Of a stretch of 64,000 bases of DNA, positions 32,279 through 39,337 are shown piece after piece. Position numbers and translations under genes: made by a program. Where the stretch lies: assembly GCF_050916355.1 (NCBI RefSeq), contig NZ_CP136946.1, positions 3,732,558 through 3,796,557 of the forward strand. Reading direction: 5' to 3'. Each line of letters opens with the position of its first letter. Position 1 is the first letter of the stretch. The notes beneath the pieces are model-generated. The model did no database searches. It saw only the letters and a program-made list of their open reading frames with translations, and was not told where the DNA came from. This stretch comes from Jeongeupia wiesaeckerbachi. Lineage in GTDB: Bacteria; Pseudomonadota; Gammaproteobacteria; Burkholderiales; Chitinibacteraceae.

Positions 32279-32748
32279 TCGTCCGCTCCCAGCGCCAGTT
32301 CGGGCTGGCTGTGTTTTTCGATGTTGACGCGATGCCAGGCCAAGCCGGCCATTGCCGCGTGAATCGCCGACAGTGCCTGATGCTCATCCGTGTTGCCGGC
32401 AGCGAAGGCCAGGATCTGGCCGACTGCGTCGTTCAGTACCGTCTGCAGTGCATTGATGTCTTTTGCGCTGGTGGAGCGGCCGAGCGGAACCGAAATCACC
32501 AACCGGCCCGCCTTCAGTGCCAACCAATCGCTGAGAAAGTGCGCACCGCACGCGTGTTCGAACGGAGGGATCAGGATTGCTGGCATGCGGCCATTGCTGG
32601 CGTACTTGTAGAGGTCGTGGTGGCTGAAACCAGCAAGATCAGCCACGCCCTCGACTGAAAGGTTTCTGTGGTCTCTGGCATAGCCGAGGCAGCCACGAAT
32701 GGCTGACGTGGAGTCGGCGGCGACGAACCTGTTCCAGCTGCGCTTCAT
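32275..32748 (-). CDS. Early phage protein, possible DNA-binding regulator
   Basis: The 157-residue product from 32748 starts MKRSWNRFVAADSTSAIRGCLGYARDH and contains a helix-turn-helix-like stretch LSVEGVADLAGFSHHDLYKYASNGRMP, then a helical C-terminal half. The family is not named with certainty. The upstream in-frame extension overlaps the divergent gene at 32861 and has no ribosome site, so 32748 is preferred. Confidence 0.65.
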   Translation of the reverse strand: MKRSWNRFVAADSTSAIRGCLGYARDHRNLSVEGVADLAGFSHHDLYKYASNGRMPAILIPPFEHACGAHFLSDWLALKAGRLVISVPLGRSTSAKDINALQTVLNDAVGQILAFAAGNTDEHQALSAIHAAMAGLAWHRVNIEKHSQPELALGADE

Positions 32749-33305
32749 GGCTGGAACCCCGGTTTTACTGGCATTCCAAATAAATAAGTTTTTTCGCCCT
32801 GTGCAAGACCGTTGCAGCTTGCGATAGTGACGGCATATGATTCGCGTAAGGAAAAAGACCATGTCGCAAGCGCAGGATTGGGAGCAACGCCACGCAGCGC
32901 TGGAGCTGCAGGTTGAACAGCTACGCGCGGAAATCGACCGCGTTGACGATTGGGCCAATGGCCTGTTCGTGGTGCTGTGCGACTTGCTACCGCCGCTGTT
33001 GAAAGCGCAACCAGAAATCGCCGCGAGCTTGGCGCCGAGATGGAAGGACGTCGCGGCGCGATTCGATGCGGCAGCTGCGCAGACAGGCCAAGCCGACGAC
33101 TACGAGCCTTTGGAGCAACTGGAAGCCCGGAAGAAGCTGTACCGGATTGCTGAGCAGCTTGGAGCATGGCCATAGCCTCACTGAGAGAAATCAGCACCTT
33201 GCCGTTGTCGCGTGTCATCGTTGCGCGTAGCTGTTTTGCGCTGTCCAGTGGAGTGGGTTGGACGTTGCCGCCGAGAATCGGGAGGTCAAAGTGATCGAGC
33301 TTCAT
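32745..33305 (-). CDS. Possible early gene overlapping the opposite-strand gene
   Basis: The first 43 residues (33305 to about 33176) look like a real protein (MKLDHFDLPILGG; ISLSEAMAMLQAAQQ), and the ATG lies eight bases after the stop of the Ner-like gene. Beyond that the frame runs antisense to the gene at 32861-33175 for over 300 bases and becomes rich in Ser, Arg and Pro, as expected of a shadow. It may be a short gene decayed at its 3' end, or no gene. Low confidence. Confidence 0.3.
   Translation of the reverse strand: MKLDHFDLPILGGNVQPTPLDSAKQLRATMTRDNGKVLISLSEAMAMLQAAQQSGTASSGLPVAPKARSRRLGLSAQLPHRIAPRRPSISAPSSRRFLVALSTAAVASRTAPRTGHWPNRQRGRFPRVAVQPAAPALRGVAPNPALATWSFSLRESYAVTIASCNGLAQGEKTYLFGMPVKPGFQP
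32861..33175 (+). CDS. Small coiled-coil phage protein
   Basis: A 104-residue protein from the ATG at 32861 (AAGGA ribosome site upstream). The N-terminal third is a coiled coil (WEQRHAALELQVEQLRAEIDRVDDW), followed by a hydrophobic stretch NGLFVVLCDLLPPLL and a charged C-terminus. It is divergent from the early operon gene at 32748 and has no recognised family. Position between early genes suggests a regulator or accessory protein. Confidence 0.55.
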   Translation: MSQAQDWEQRHAALELQVEQLRAEIDRVDDWANGLFVVLCDLLPPLLKAQPEIAASLAPRWKDVAARFDAAAAQTGQADDYEPLEQLEARKKLYRIAEQLGAWP

Positions 33306-33312
33306 GACGGGC

Positions 33313-33576
33313 TCAGGCAGCGCGACGTTCGGCGATGCGGCGCTCGGTTCCTTCGCGGCGCTCCAGGGCGCGGGCCGGGTCGGCGCAGATTTCGCCTTCC
33401 TTGATGCCGAGCTTGATGGCGATCTCGTGAGATTGGCCACGGACGCACTTCTTGCGGCCGCCGAGCACCTCGAACACGAGGTTCGGTGAGTATTTGTTGG
33501 CGATCGCCCACTGGGTGATCGAAATGCCTTGGGCTTCAAGCGCCGCGCGCGCTTCGTCCGGGGTACGCAGTTTCAT
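33313..33576 (-). CDS. BcepMu gp16-family DNA-binding protein (Ner/Cro-like position)
   Basis: The 87-residue protein has an HTH-like core ISITQWAIANKYSPNLVFEVLGGRKKCVRGQSHEIAIKLGIKEG, typical of the phage-associated family named after BcepMu gp16. It is the first gene of the leftward early operon and faces the repressor across the operator region, the place of Ner in Mu. It probably controls the lysis-lysogeny switch as a Cro-like protein. Ribosome site AGGAG precedes the ATG. Confidence 0.82.
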   Translation of the reverse strand: MKLRTPDEARAALEAQGISITQWAIANKYSPNLVFEVLGGRKKCVRGQSHEIAIKLGIKEGEICADPARALERREGTERRIAERRAA

Positions 33577-33659
33577 GTTGGGGCTCCTGTTGAGGGGCGG
33601 CGGCGCCGTGGAAGGTGCCGATTAAGTTGCCGTTCGTGGTGGGACGGTGTGAATTGATT

Positions 33660-33681
33660 ATTGCTCATAATATTGAGCAAT
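33660..33681. promoter_or_regulatory. Repressor operator, 22-base perfect palindrome
   Basis: Arms ATTGCTCA and TGAGCAAT around TAATAT lie between the divergent repressor and Ner-like genes, 23 bases before the repressor ATG. A further half site, TGCTCAT, occurs at 33693-33699 inside the leader. The AT-rich centre could overlap a promoter for either direction. This is the best candidate for the CI-type repressor binding site. Confidence 0.75.
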
Positions 33682-33703
33682 ACAAGTGGAGATGCTCATT
33701 TTT

Positions 33704-34108
33704 ATGGATGAGTGCGCAAAGCGGCTGGCCGCAGAAATCGAACGGCTGGGCGGCGTGACCGCAGTTGCGAAGCAGATTGGCTCTGTCCGCAACACGATTT
33801 ACAACTGGCTGGAAAAAGGGAACATCCCGCTGAATAAGCTGGAGGAGCTCAAAGGTCTTGGGGCGGACGTTGTGTTCGTGCTCACCGGACAGCAGGCCGT
33901 TACAACGCTACCGCCTGATGAGCAGATGATCCTGACGCGCTACCGTGCCAGCCCGCCCGAGCTACGTGATGCGGCACTGCGGGTGCTGCTTGGTGGTGCA
34001 GTAGCAGCACCGGCCAAAGGGCCGCGCTACACGGTCGACTACGGCAATGCCCAGATCGGCCAAGCAACGGCAGGAGATATCGTCAACAAGAACGGAAAGA
34101 AGAAGTGA
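33704..34108 (+). CDS. CI-type repressor with HTH and C-terminal QI-GDI motif
   Basis: The 134-residue protein has an N-terminal XRE-like HTH (LGGVTAVAKQIGSVRNTIYNWLEKGNIPLNKLEEL) and a helical middle (PPDEQMILTRYRASPPELRDAALRVLL). It lacks a LexA-type peptidase domain. The C-terminal tail (residues 114-131, GNAQIGQATAGDIVNKNG) is nearly repeated at the N-terminus of the next protein. I chose ATG 33704; in-frame GTG 33686 and ATG 33692 are possible. It overlaps the next gene by four bases (GTGA). Confidence 0.82.
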   Translation: MDECAKRLAAEIERLGGVTAVAKQIGSVRNTIYNWLEKGNIPLNKLEELKGLGADVVFVLTGQQAVTTLPPDEQMILTRYRASPPELRDAALRVLLGGAVAAPAKGPRYTVDYGNAQIGQATAGDIVNKNGKKK

Positions 34109-35025
34109 CGCAAGACGAGGATGAAGGCAAGACGGTCAGTTTTGGCGGTGCTCAGATTGATCAGGCGGCAGCCGGTGACATCAACAACTACTACGGCGAG
34201 GACAAAGGCCGGGAGTTGAACGCGGCTGAGAAACGGGAGATTCACCTGAAGGTGGAGCGCCTGTCGGCGACGACCAACGACGCCTTGGTCGAGATTCGCT
34301 CCCGCCTCAAGACATTGTTCAACGCCGGGATCAACGAGCTTCGGCTTGAGCAAAGGGATGCAGTCAACAAACTGCTGGATGCCTGGAACGAAATCGCAGA
34401 GTTGCAGCACAACAGAACTCAGCAAAGTGCCGAGCTGGATGAGAACGCTGGCGCAATGACCAAGGTTGTGCAACAAGTCACCGCCTTATCCGCACAACTG
34501 AAGTTGAGCACAGCGCACGAGCAGCAGTACCTGCAGCAACTGGCGGAAGCAAAGCTTCAAGCGAAGCAATACCAAGAGCAGCTGGCCGAGGCACAACGCC
34601 AAGCGGAGCAGTTACGTCTGGCCAAGCCGCTGCGCCCCTTGTGCCAGACCTGTAGCACCGCTGCGGCACGCTTGGCACGTAGCCGCCGTGGTTTAGTACT
34701 CGCCGCGGGCGTCGCAGTCGTCGCGATACTGGCCACGACCTATCTTGGCTATCAGGCATACACCGCCACCAATGTCGCGCAGGCTGCCGAGGCCCGATTG
34801 TCGGTGTGCGAGTTCGACGGCAAGCCATATACCGTTGGCAGCATCGTCGCTAACGACGGTGCTGCCGATCTTGAGTGCGTGCGTCCGGAAAAGCTGGCAC
34901 TGCCGTACTGGCAGGCCGTCAAGCCGCCGCCGGTTAAGCCCAAAGCGCAATCCCGCAAACGGCCTCGGCCGACTACTCCTGAGCCGGAGTTGCCAGTGAT
35001 CAATATCCAGAAAGAACTGTTCTAA
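34105..35025 (+). CDS. Coiled-coil, single-span membrane protein coupled to the repressor
   Basis: The 306-residue protein starts at GTG 34105 overlapping the repressor stop. Order of parts: motif GGAQIDQAAAGDINNYYG (14-31) shared with the repressor tail; long coiled coil (about 40-175); CxxC (180-183); one membrane span (about 196-217, GLVLAAGVAVVAILATTYLG); a proline-rich basic C-terminus. No family recognised. Coupling to the repressor and the shared motif suggest the two proteins interact, perhaps holding the repressor at the membrane or sensing infection. That is inference. Confidence 0.7.
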   Translation: MTQDEDEGKTVSFGGAQIDQAAAGDINNYYGEDKGRELNAAEKREIHLKVERLSATTNDALVEIRSRLKTLFNAGINELRLEQRDAVNKLLDAWNEIAELQHNRTQQSAELDENAGAMTKVVQQVTALSAQLKLSTAHEQQYLQQLAEAKLQAKQYQEQLAEAQRQAEQLRLAKPLRPLCQTCSTAAARLARSRRGLVLAAGVAVVAILATTYLGYQAYTATNVAQAAEARLSVCEFDGKPYTVGSIVANDGAADLECVRPEKLALPYWQAVKPPPVKPKAQSRKRPRPTTPEPELPVINIQKELF

Positions 35026-35042
35026 CGCCAAGAGGAAACGCA

Positions 35043-35423
35043 ATGGCAGCAGTCGAGGTTTTGGCAGGTGATTTCCCGCCCGGCCGGGCGGAGTTTGGCT
35101 GGGGATTACTGGTGTTCCCGAAGAAGCCCAAGCAGGGATTCCCGGCGGCGATCACCGTTAAACCGAGTGAAGAGCTGTTGACTGTTGAGCAAATCAGCGA
35201 AGAGGCGGCCAGCCGAATGGCCGGAGCCGCTGGGCTCGGCTTAGCCGGTGGCGCCATGTTCGGCGTAGCCGGCCTGGTCATCGGCGGACTACTCGGGGCC
35301 GTAGACAAAAAACCGGCTTCGATCCTCCTTGCCGCGACCTTCACCGAGGGCCGGAAGATGCTAGCCAAAACGGATCGCAAGACATTCGAAAAACTACAAG
35401 CTACTGCATTCACAAATTTTTAA
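35043..35423 (+). CDS. Small protein with glycine-zipper membrane segment
   Basis: The 126-residue protein has a soluble N-terminal half and a glycine-zipper-like hydrophobic segment (about 60-87: GAAGLGLAGGAMFGVAGLVIGG), then a C-terminal stretch TEGRKMLAKTDRKTFEKLQATAF. Glycine zippers often form oligomeric membrane helices. No known family. A ribosome site (AGAGGAAA) precedes the ATG. It lies in the cargo segment between repressor and lysis genes. Confidence 0.65.
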   Translation: MAAVEVLAGDFPPGRAEFGWGLLVFPKKPKQGFPAAITVKPSEELLTVEQISEEAASRMAGAAGLGLAGGAMFGVAGLVIGGLLGAVDKKPASILLAATFTEGRKMLAKTDRKTFEKLQATAFTNF

Positions 35424-35450
35424 AAATACCAAATCGCAAGGGAGAAGGAA

Positions 35451-36470
35451 TTGCAAGTAGAAAATTTCATCGTGCATAAACTCAAGAAAGAGCAGCACAA
35501 ACGAGAAGCAACCGTAGAGCTTCGAGATGACCCTTTGCCAATTGACGAGACTATTCAGCGCTTGGTCGAACAACTACATAAGCTGTATAGCAGTCGGCTT
35601 GGAAAAGGGTATGGTCGTTTCGAGGAAAGCGAAGATGAATACCCGACCGTAAAATATGTGCGGCAGCACTACGCAGATGATGAACTCAGCTTCGTCGAGA
35701 TGACGCAGCGCATGATGCAGCACCTTGCAAATCGCGCATCACAAGAACTTTTGGCAAGTGGAGGCTACGTCCTCTTTACGACGATCACGAACGACAACAC
35801 TGAATATTTACTTGTCGCGATGGTTACCGACGTGGTCGGTGCCGCGATCACTGAGCAACTTGCGGTAGCGGCCAGCATTCACCTTGATATGAGCCAACTA
35901 CGCGTTGCTGGCCGAATAAGTTTGACGGCATGGCGAGCTGACAAAGAACGCTATATCGGATTTTTAAAAGGTCGCAGCGATGTAGCCGAGTATTTCAAAC
36001 TGTTCCTTGGTTGCAACGACGTTTTGGAAGCGCTGAAGGAAACCCAAAAGCTGGTGCGGGGGCTGGAAACATTCGCCGAAACGCAGGGGCTGTCTACTGA
36101 GGCCAAGGACAGCTTGTTCGAGGATGCACATGGGTATCTGGAGCAGTTACGCAAGGATGGCACTCCGGTCAGTCTTGAGGCACTGATCAATCGGCTGTGG
36201 CCAGAAGAGCCAGAACTGCTCCGCAGCACGCTGATCAGCGACGAGCTTTCGCTATCCGACGGGTTCGTACCTGATCGACGCGCAACCAGACGACTGATAA
36301 AGTTCGAAGGCAAGTCCGACTACTGGAAGCTAACTTTCGACAGAAAGGCGATCCGTTCGGGCCACCTAAAGTATGACCGAAACCGCGACACGATCGTCCT
36401 GTCGAGCATCCCTGACCACTTACGCCAAGAGTTGATTGAAGAGCTCAATGATGAGCAAGGAGAAATTTGA
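35451..36470 (+). CDS. Nucleoid-associated protein, NA37/YejK (NdpA) family
   Basis: The 339-residue protein follows the YejK/NdpA pattern along its length: N-terminal FIVHKL, QLHKLYSSRLGKGYGRF, SGGYVLF, YLLVAMV, LDMSQLRVAGRISLTAWRADKERYIGFLKGR, YFKLFLGC, and C-terminal DRRATRRLIKFEG. Family members bind DNA in the nucleoid. The start is TTG at 35451 behind GGGAGAAGGA. GC content is visibly lower than the surrounding phage genes, a sign of separate origin. It overlaps the next gene by 23 bases, so the two are translated together. Confidence 0.85.
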   Translation: MQVENFIVHKLKKEQHKREATVELRDDPLPIDETIQRLVEQLHKLYSSRLGKGYGRFEESEDEYPTVKYVRQHYADDELSFVEMTQRMMQHLANRASQELLASGGYVLFTTITNDNTEYLLVAMVTDVVGAAITEQLAVAASIHLDMSQLRVAGRISLTAWRADKERYIGFLKGRSDVAEYFKLFLGCNDVLEALKETQKLVRGLETFAETQGLSTEAKDSLFEDAHGYLEQLRKDGTPVSLEALINRLWPEEPELLRSTLISDELSLSDGFVPDRRATRRLIKFEGKSDYWKLTFDRKAIRSGHLKYDRNRDTIVLSSIPDHLRQELIEELNDEQGEI

Positions 36471-37677
36471 ACAGCTGGTATCAGTGTATCGAGCGACCCA
36501 GTTCGAGGCCTGCGCTCGTGCAGGCACACTGACTGTCGCCACCACTGAACAGCTGACGCTTCTCATAAAACTTTTCGATGACCCGCGAGAGTTCGGGCTC
36601 GCTTATAGCGGCCTTGATGCCTCCAAGATCAACGTTGGCGACACCATCCATTTCCATGTAGAGGATCCTAGGGTTGGGTTGGGATGTTTTGCGCAATCTT
36701 TGGAGGATGTGCTCAACTTCCGGACAGGTCGCATACGAGCCCAGAGGTTCTTCCTCTTAGATGAGGTATGGGCATCGGGTGATGCCGATCCTCCCGAGCT
36801 AGTAGCGCGTTATCAAATAGTGCTGAAGCTGATCGAGCTATTCGGCGAGTGTGCTGCGTATCTTGATAAAGACGCTCAAGAGCTAGTACTGGTCGATGGC
36901 GGAAAGTTGACCATACCGGTGAGCTACTCGGTTAAGCACTTAACAGAGCTCGATGTTCGTAAGGTCGAGGAGCTTTTAAGCCGCTTTGGACTGGATACTC
37001 ATCGCGAGCAAAAACTGTCGATTCTAGCGAAGGAGATTCGAGCGATCTGTTCTCCGATAACGCTACGAAACCGCTTTGCTTTTCTGCTTGAACACGTTGC
37101 AGAGCTGCTCAAGCGTTTCGACGAAGGATATCGCCTGTTTGTGGCCGATTTTTCGTATGAGAAAATCGTCAACCAGATGGAAGTTGCAAAGCTTGAAGAA
37201 CTGGCAAAAATCCACAAAACATTCGCTGATGTGCAAAACCAGATTTTAGGCATTCCTGTTGCCACGATTATTGTGGCAACGCAGCTTAAGCCGACGTCAG
37301 CCGTTGACGCCACTTTGTGGGTTAACTCTGCGGTTCTCGTCGGGGTTTGGGTCTTTGCGATTTTGACGTGGCTGGTTCTACGTAACCAACTTCATACCCT
37401 TAATGCGATCGAAGAAGAAATTGATCGCAAATGGAAAAAAATCGAAACCGATTATGCTGCAATCAAGGACATTGTTTCCGGCACCTTTACCGCCTTGAAG
37501 CATAGGTTGCGTACTCAGCGGGTTGCATTTCGAGCTGTCGATGCCGTAGTTGTTGTAGGCGTTCTCATGGCTCACATTGTGTATTTAGCCTTGACGAAAC
37601 CAGCCTTGATTTTTGTGTGTAGCTATTCGGTGCAGCTATTCCAATATCTATGTGATCTAAGTCAGAGCCTGCCTTAA
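36448..37677 (+). CDS. Membrane protein with coiled coil, partner of the NA37-like protein
   Basis: The 409-residue product (ATG 36448; an alternative ATG is the next codon) has a large soluble N-terminal part (1 to about 260), two hydrophobic segments (about 266-284 and 289-311), a charged coiled coil (about 312-355) and a third span (about 363-383). No family recognised. Base composition is low-GC like the NA37-like gene that overlaps it. A DNA-binding sensor paired with a membrane protein resembles two-gene exclusion or abortive-infection systems, but this is inference. Confidence 0.7.
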   Translation: MMSKEKFEQLVSVYRATQFEACARAGTLTVATTEQLTLLIKLFDDPREFGLAYSGLDASKINVGDTIHFHVEDPRVGLGCFAQSLEDVLNFRTGRIRAQRFFLLDEVWASGDADPPELVARYQIVLKLIELFGECAAYLDKDAQELVLVDGGKLTIPVSYSVKHLTELDVRKVEELLSRFGLDTHREQKLSILAKEIRAICSPITLRNRFAFLLEHVAELLKRFDEGYRLFVADFSYEKIVNQMEVAKLEELAKIHKTFADVQNQILGIPVATIIVATQLKPTSAVDATLWVNSAVLVGVWVFAILTWLVLRNQLHTLNAIEEEIDRKWKKIETDYAAIKDIVSGTFTALKHRLRTQRVAFRAVDAVVVVGVLMAHIVYLALTKPALIFVCSYSVQLFQYLCDLSQSLP

Positions 37678-37682
37678 ACCTC

Positions 37683-37725
37683 ATTAAAAGCCCTCCCCGA
37701 ACATGCCGCCGAATATGGCGGCATG
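37683..37725 (+). promoter_or_regulatory. Shared late element 1 (lysis module)
   Basis: ATTAAAAGCC at 37683 and ATGGCGGCATG ending at 37725, the same 43-base span as at 45403 and 58485. Between them lies a strong hairpin with 12-base arms (37699-37710 and 37717-37728) around GAATAT. The ATG at 37723 opens a nine-codon frame (MFTSGGRHA) that stops over the endolysin start. It probably marks the late promoter and leader of the lysis genes. Confidence 0.6.
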
Positions 37726-37744
37726 TTCACGTCTGGAGGGCGCC

Positions 37745-38173
37745 ATGCCTAGCCGCAAGATCGAAGACCTTCACCCGGATTTGCAGCCGATCTGCCGCGA
37801 GTTTCTGCGGCGCTGCGAGGCCGCCGGGCTGGATATCCTGATTACCTGCACCTACCGCTCGAACGCCGAGCAGGACGCGCTGTACGCCCAGGGGCGCGGC
37901 GTGCACGGCCCGCGCGTCACCAATGCCCGCGGCGGCCAGTCCGAGCACAACGCCACGCTGAACGGCAAGCCGGCTGCGCGTGCGTTCGACATCGTGCCGC
38001 TGGTCAACGGCAAGCCGATGTGGGACGACAAACACACGTCGTGGCTGGTCGCTGGCCGGATCGGCATGGAGCTGGGGCTGAACTGGTATGGCCGCCCCGG
38101 CGCACCGTTCCGCGAGTTCCCGCATTTCGCCTTGCGATTGAACGCGCAGCCCGCGCAACGAAAGGTGTCCTGA
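37745..38173 (+). CDS. Endolysin, M15-type L-alanyl-D-glutamate peptidase
   Basis: This enzyme cuts the peptide stems of peptidoglycan at the end of infection. The 142-residue protein has the VanY/M15 zinc-peptidase pattern: YRSNAEQDALYAQGR, SEHN with a zinc-binding His, AFDIVPL with the Asp ligand, and FPHFAL with the last His ligand. The start at 37745 has GGAGGG four bases upstream and overlaps the stop of the short leader frame. It heads the lysis cassette. Confidence 0.93.
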   Translation: MPSRKIEDLHPDLQPICREFLRRCEAAGLDILITCTYRSNAEQDALYAQGRGVHGPRVTNARGGQSEHNATLNGKPAARAFDIVPLVNGKPMWDDKHTSWLVAGRIGMELGLNWYGRPGAPFREFPHFALRLNAQPAQRKVS

Positions 38174-38406
38174 TGCGCGTGCTCGAACTCATCTCCAACG
38201 CGGATACCGGCCGCCTCTCACACACCAAGCTCTGGGCCAATGTGGCCTGCGCGGCCAGCACCGGCATGTTTGTTTACCAGGGCGTGAAGGACACGCTGTC
38301 GGTCGACACCTGGCTGGTCTACCTCGGCCTCGTCGGCGGCTACGTCGCGGCACTGCGCCTGATTGAAGCCTTGCGCGGCAAGCGCGCTGCGGATCAGGAG
38401 AGCTGA
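38173..38406 (+). CDS. Small membrane protein of the lysis module (DUF2644-like)
   Basis: The 77-residue protein starts at a TGATG overlap with the endolysin stop. It reads LELISNADTGRLSHTKLWANVACAASTGMF, a pattern I associate with DUF2644, and ends with one membrane segment (WLVYLGLVGGYVAALRLIEAL). By position it could be a holin or holin partner. Confidence 0.7.
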   Translation: MRVLELISNADTGRLSHTKLWANVACAASTGMFVYQGVKDTLSVDTWLVYLGLVGGYVAALRLIEALRGKRAADQES

Positions 38407-38407
38407 T

Positions 38408-38593
38408 ATGGGCTGGCCTCAATACATCTACTTGTTTCTTCTGGTGTTTGGGCTTGGCATGGAGCTTAACCGCCATGGTCAACCCAAAAGCGGGCGGCAC
38501 AGCTTCTGGAGTTCGTTGGTTGCAACCGGAATTGTTCTTTGCCTGCTCTTAACTGGTGGCTTCTTCGGGGGGCTGACATGCGCAGCATCCTGA
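38408..38593 (+). CDS. Small membrane protein of the lysis module, holin candidate
   Basis: A 61-residue protein with two hydrophobic segments (YIYLFLLVFGLGMEL and SLVATGIVLCLLLTGGFFGG) joined by a basic loop, a common holin shape. No sequence family recognised. It starts one base after the preceding stop. Which of the two small membrane proteins is the holin cannot be decided from sequence. Confidence 0.65.
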   Translation: MGWPQYIYLFLLVFGLGMELNRHGQPKSGRHSFWSSLVATGIVLCLLLTGGFFGGLTCAAS

Positions 38594-38745
38594 CGCACTT
38601 CTTCATGGCGCTGACCAACTGGATGCCGTCGCCGCGCTATTCGGTGTCGGGTTATCCAGCGCCGAGCCGGCGCCCGAGCGGTGCGGCTGCTATCCAGCGT
38701 ACCGCGCGCAAATCCCGCAATCGTCGGAGGGCTCGCCGTGCTTGA
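38578..38745 (+). CDS. Very small basic phage protein
   Basis: A 55-residue protein with a short hydrophobic start (MRSILTHFFMALTNWMPSPRYSVSGYPAP) and a strongly basic tail. It overlaps its neighbours at both ends, as expected in this compact cassette. Function unknown. Confidence 0.5.
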   Translation: MRSILTHFFMALTNWMPSPRYSVSGYPAPSRRPSGAAAIQRTARKSRNRRRARRA

Positions 38746-39337
38746 TCTCTATCGCGTTGCCGCTGGTCACGCAGTACGTATCGGCGCCATCGCCCTGTCA
38801 ATCGGCCTTGCCGGCTGGATGGGTTACAGCGCCGGCACCAGCAAAACCACGCGGGTCTACGAGGCCAGGCTGGCCAGGCAGGACGCCGACCATGCGAATG
38901 TGCTCAGGGTCGCCGCTGAAGCCGCGACCGACACGCTGGGCAAGGCGTTGGTGACGCAGCAGTTCTACGCCTCTGAGGCGCATCGCGTCGGCTTGCAGTT
39001 GCTCAACACCCAGGCCGCGCTGGCCAAAACCAAGGAGCTGCTCTATGCGCAGATCGATCGTGCCGTTCAGCAAGATGGCCCTCGCTTTACTGGCCTCGGC
39101 CCTGACAGCCTGCGCGTCTACCGCGCCCATCTCGGTTACGCCGCAGCCAGTGCTGATACAGGGGCCGCAGCCGACGCCGGAGATGCTGATCAAGCCAGCC
39201 AAGCCGCCAGCGCCGACCAAGGGCTACCACCGGCAGACCTTCTCGCCCACGCCGCCGACTACGGCGAGTGGTGCCAGCGGCTCGAAGCCCGAGTAGACGC
39301 CTATATCCAGCTGCATCAGGGAGCCGGCCTGCAATGA
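38738..39337 (+). CDS. Rz-like inner-membrane spanin
   Basis: The 199-residue protein begins at GTG 38738, behind CGGAGGG. It has one N-terminal membrane anchor (about 8-34) and a long helical periplasmic part (YEARLARQDADHANVLRVAAEAATDTLG), the usual form of the inner-membrane spanin that fuses inner and outer membranes in the last lysis step. The outer-membrane partner is encoded inside it in another frame. Confidence 0.82.
   Translation: MLDLYRVAAGHAVRIGAIALSIGLAGWMGYSAGTSKTTRVYEARLARQDADHANVLRVAAEAATDTLGKALVTQQFYASEAHRVGLQLLNTQAALAKTKELLYAQIDRAVQQDGPRFTGLGPDSLRVYRAHLGYAAASADTGAAADAGDADQASQAASADQGLPPADLLAHAADYGEWCQRLEARVDAYIQLHQGAGLQ
39045..39296 (+). CDS. Rz1-like outer-membrane spanin lipoprotein, nested in Rz
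   Basis: An 83-residue proline-rich protein read in a different frame inside the inner-membrane spanin gene. Its signal sequence ends in the lipobox LTAC (MALALLASALTAC), after which the mature part is rich in Pro and Thr. Nested Rz/Rz1 pairs are well known in phages and explain this overlap. Confidence 0.82.
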   Translation: MRRSIVPFSKMALALLASALTACASTAPISVTPQPVLIQGPQPTPEMLIKPAKPPAPTKGYHRQTFSPTPPTTASGASGSKPE

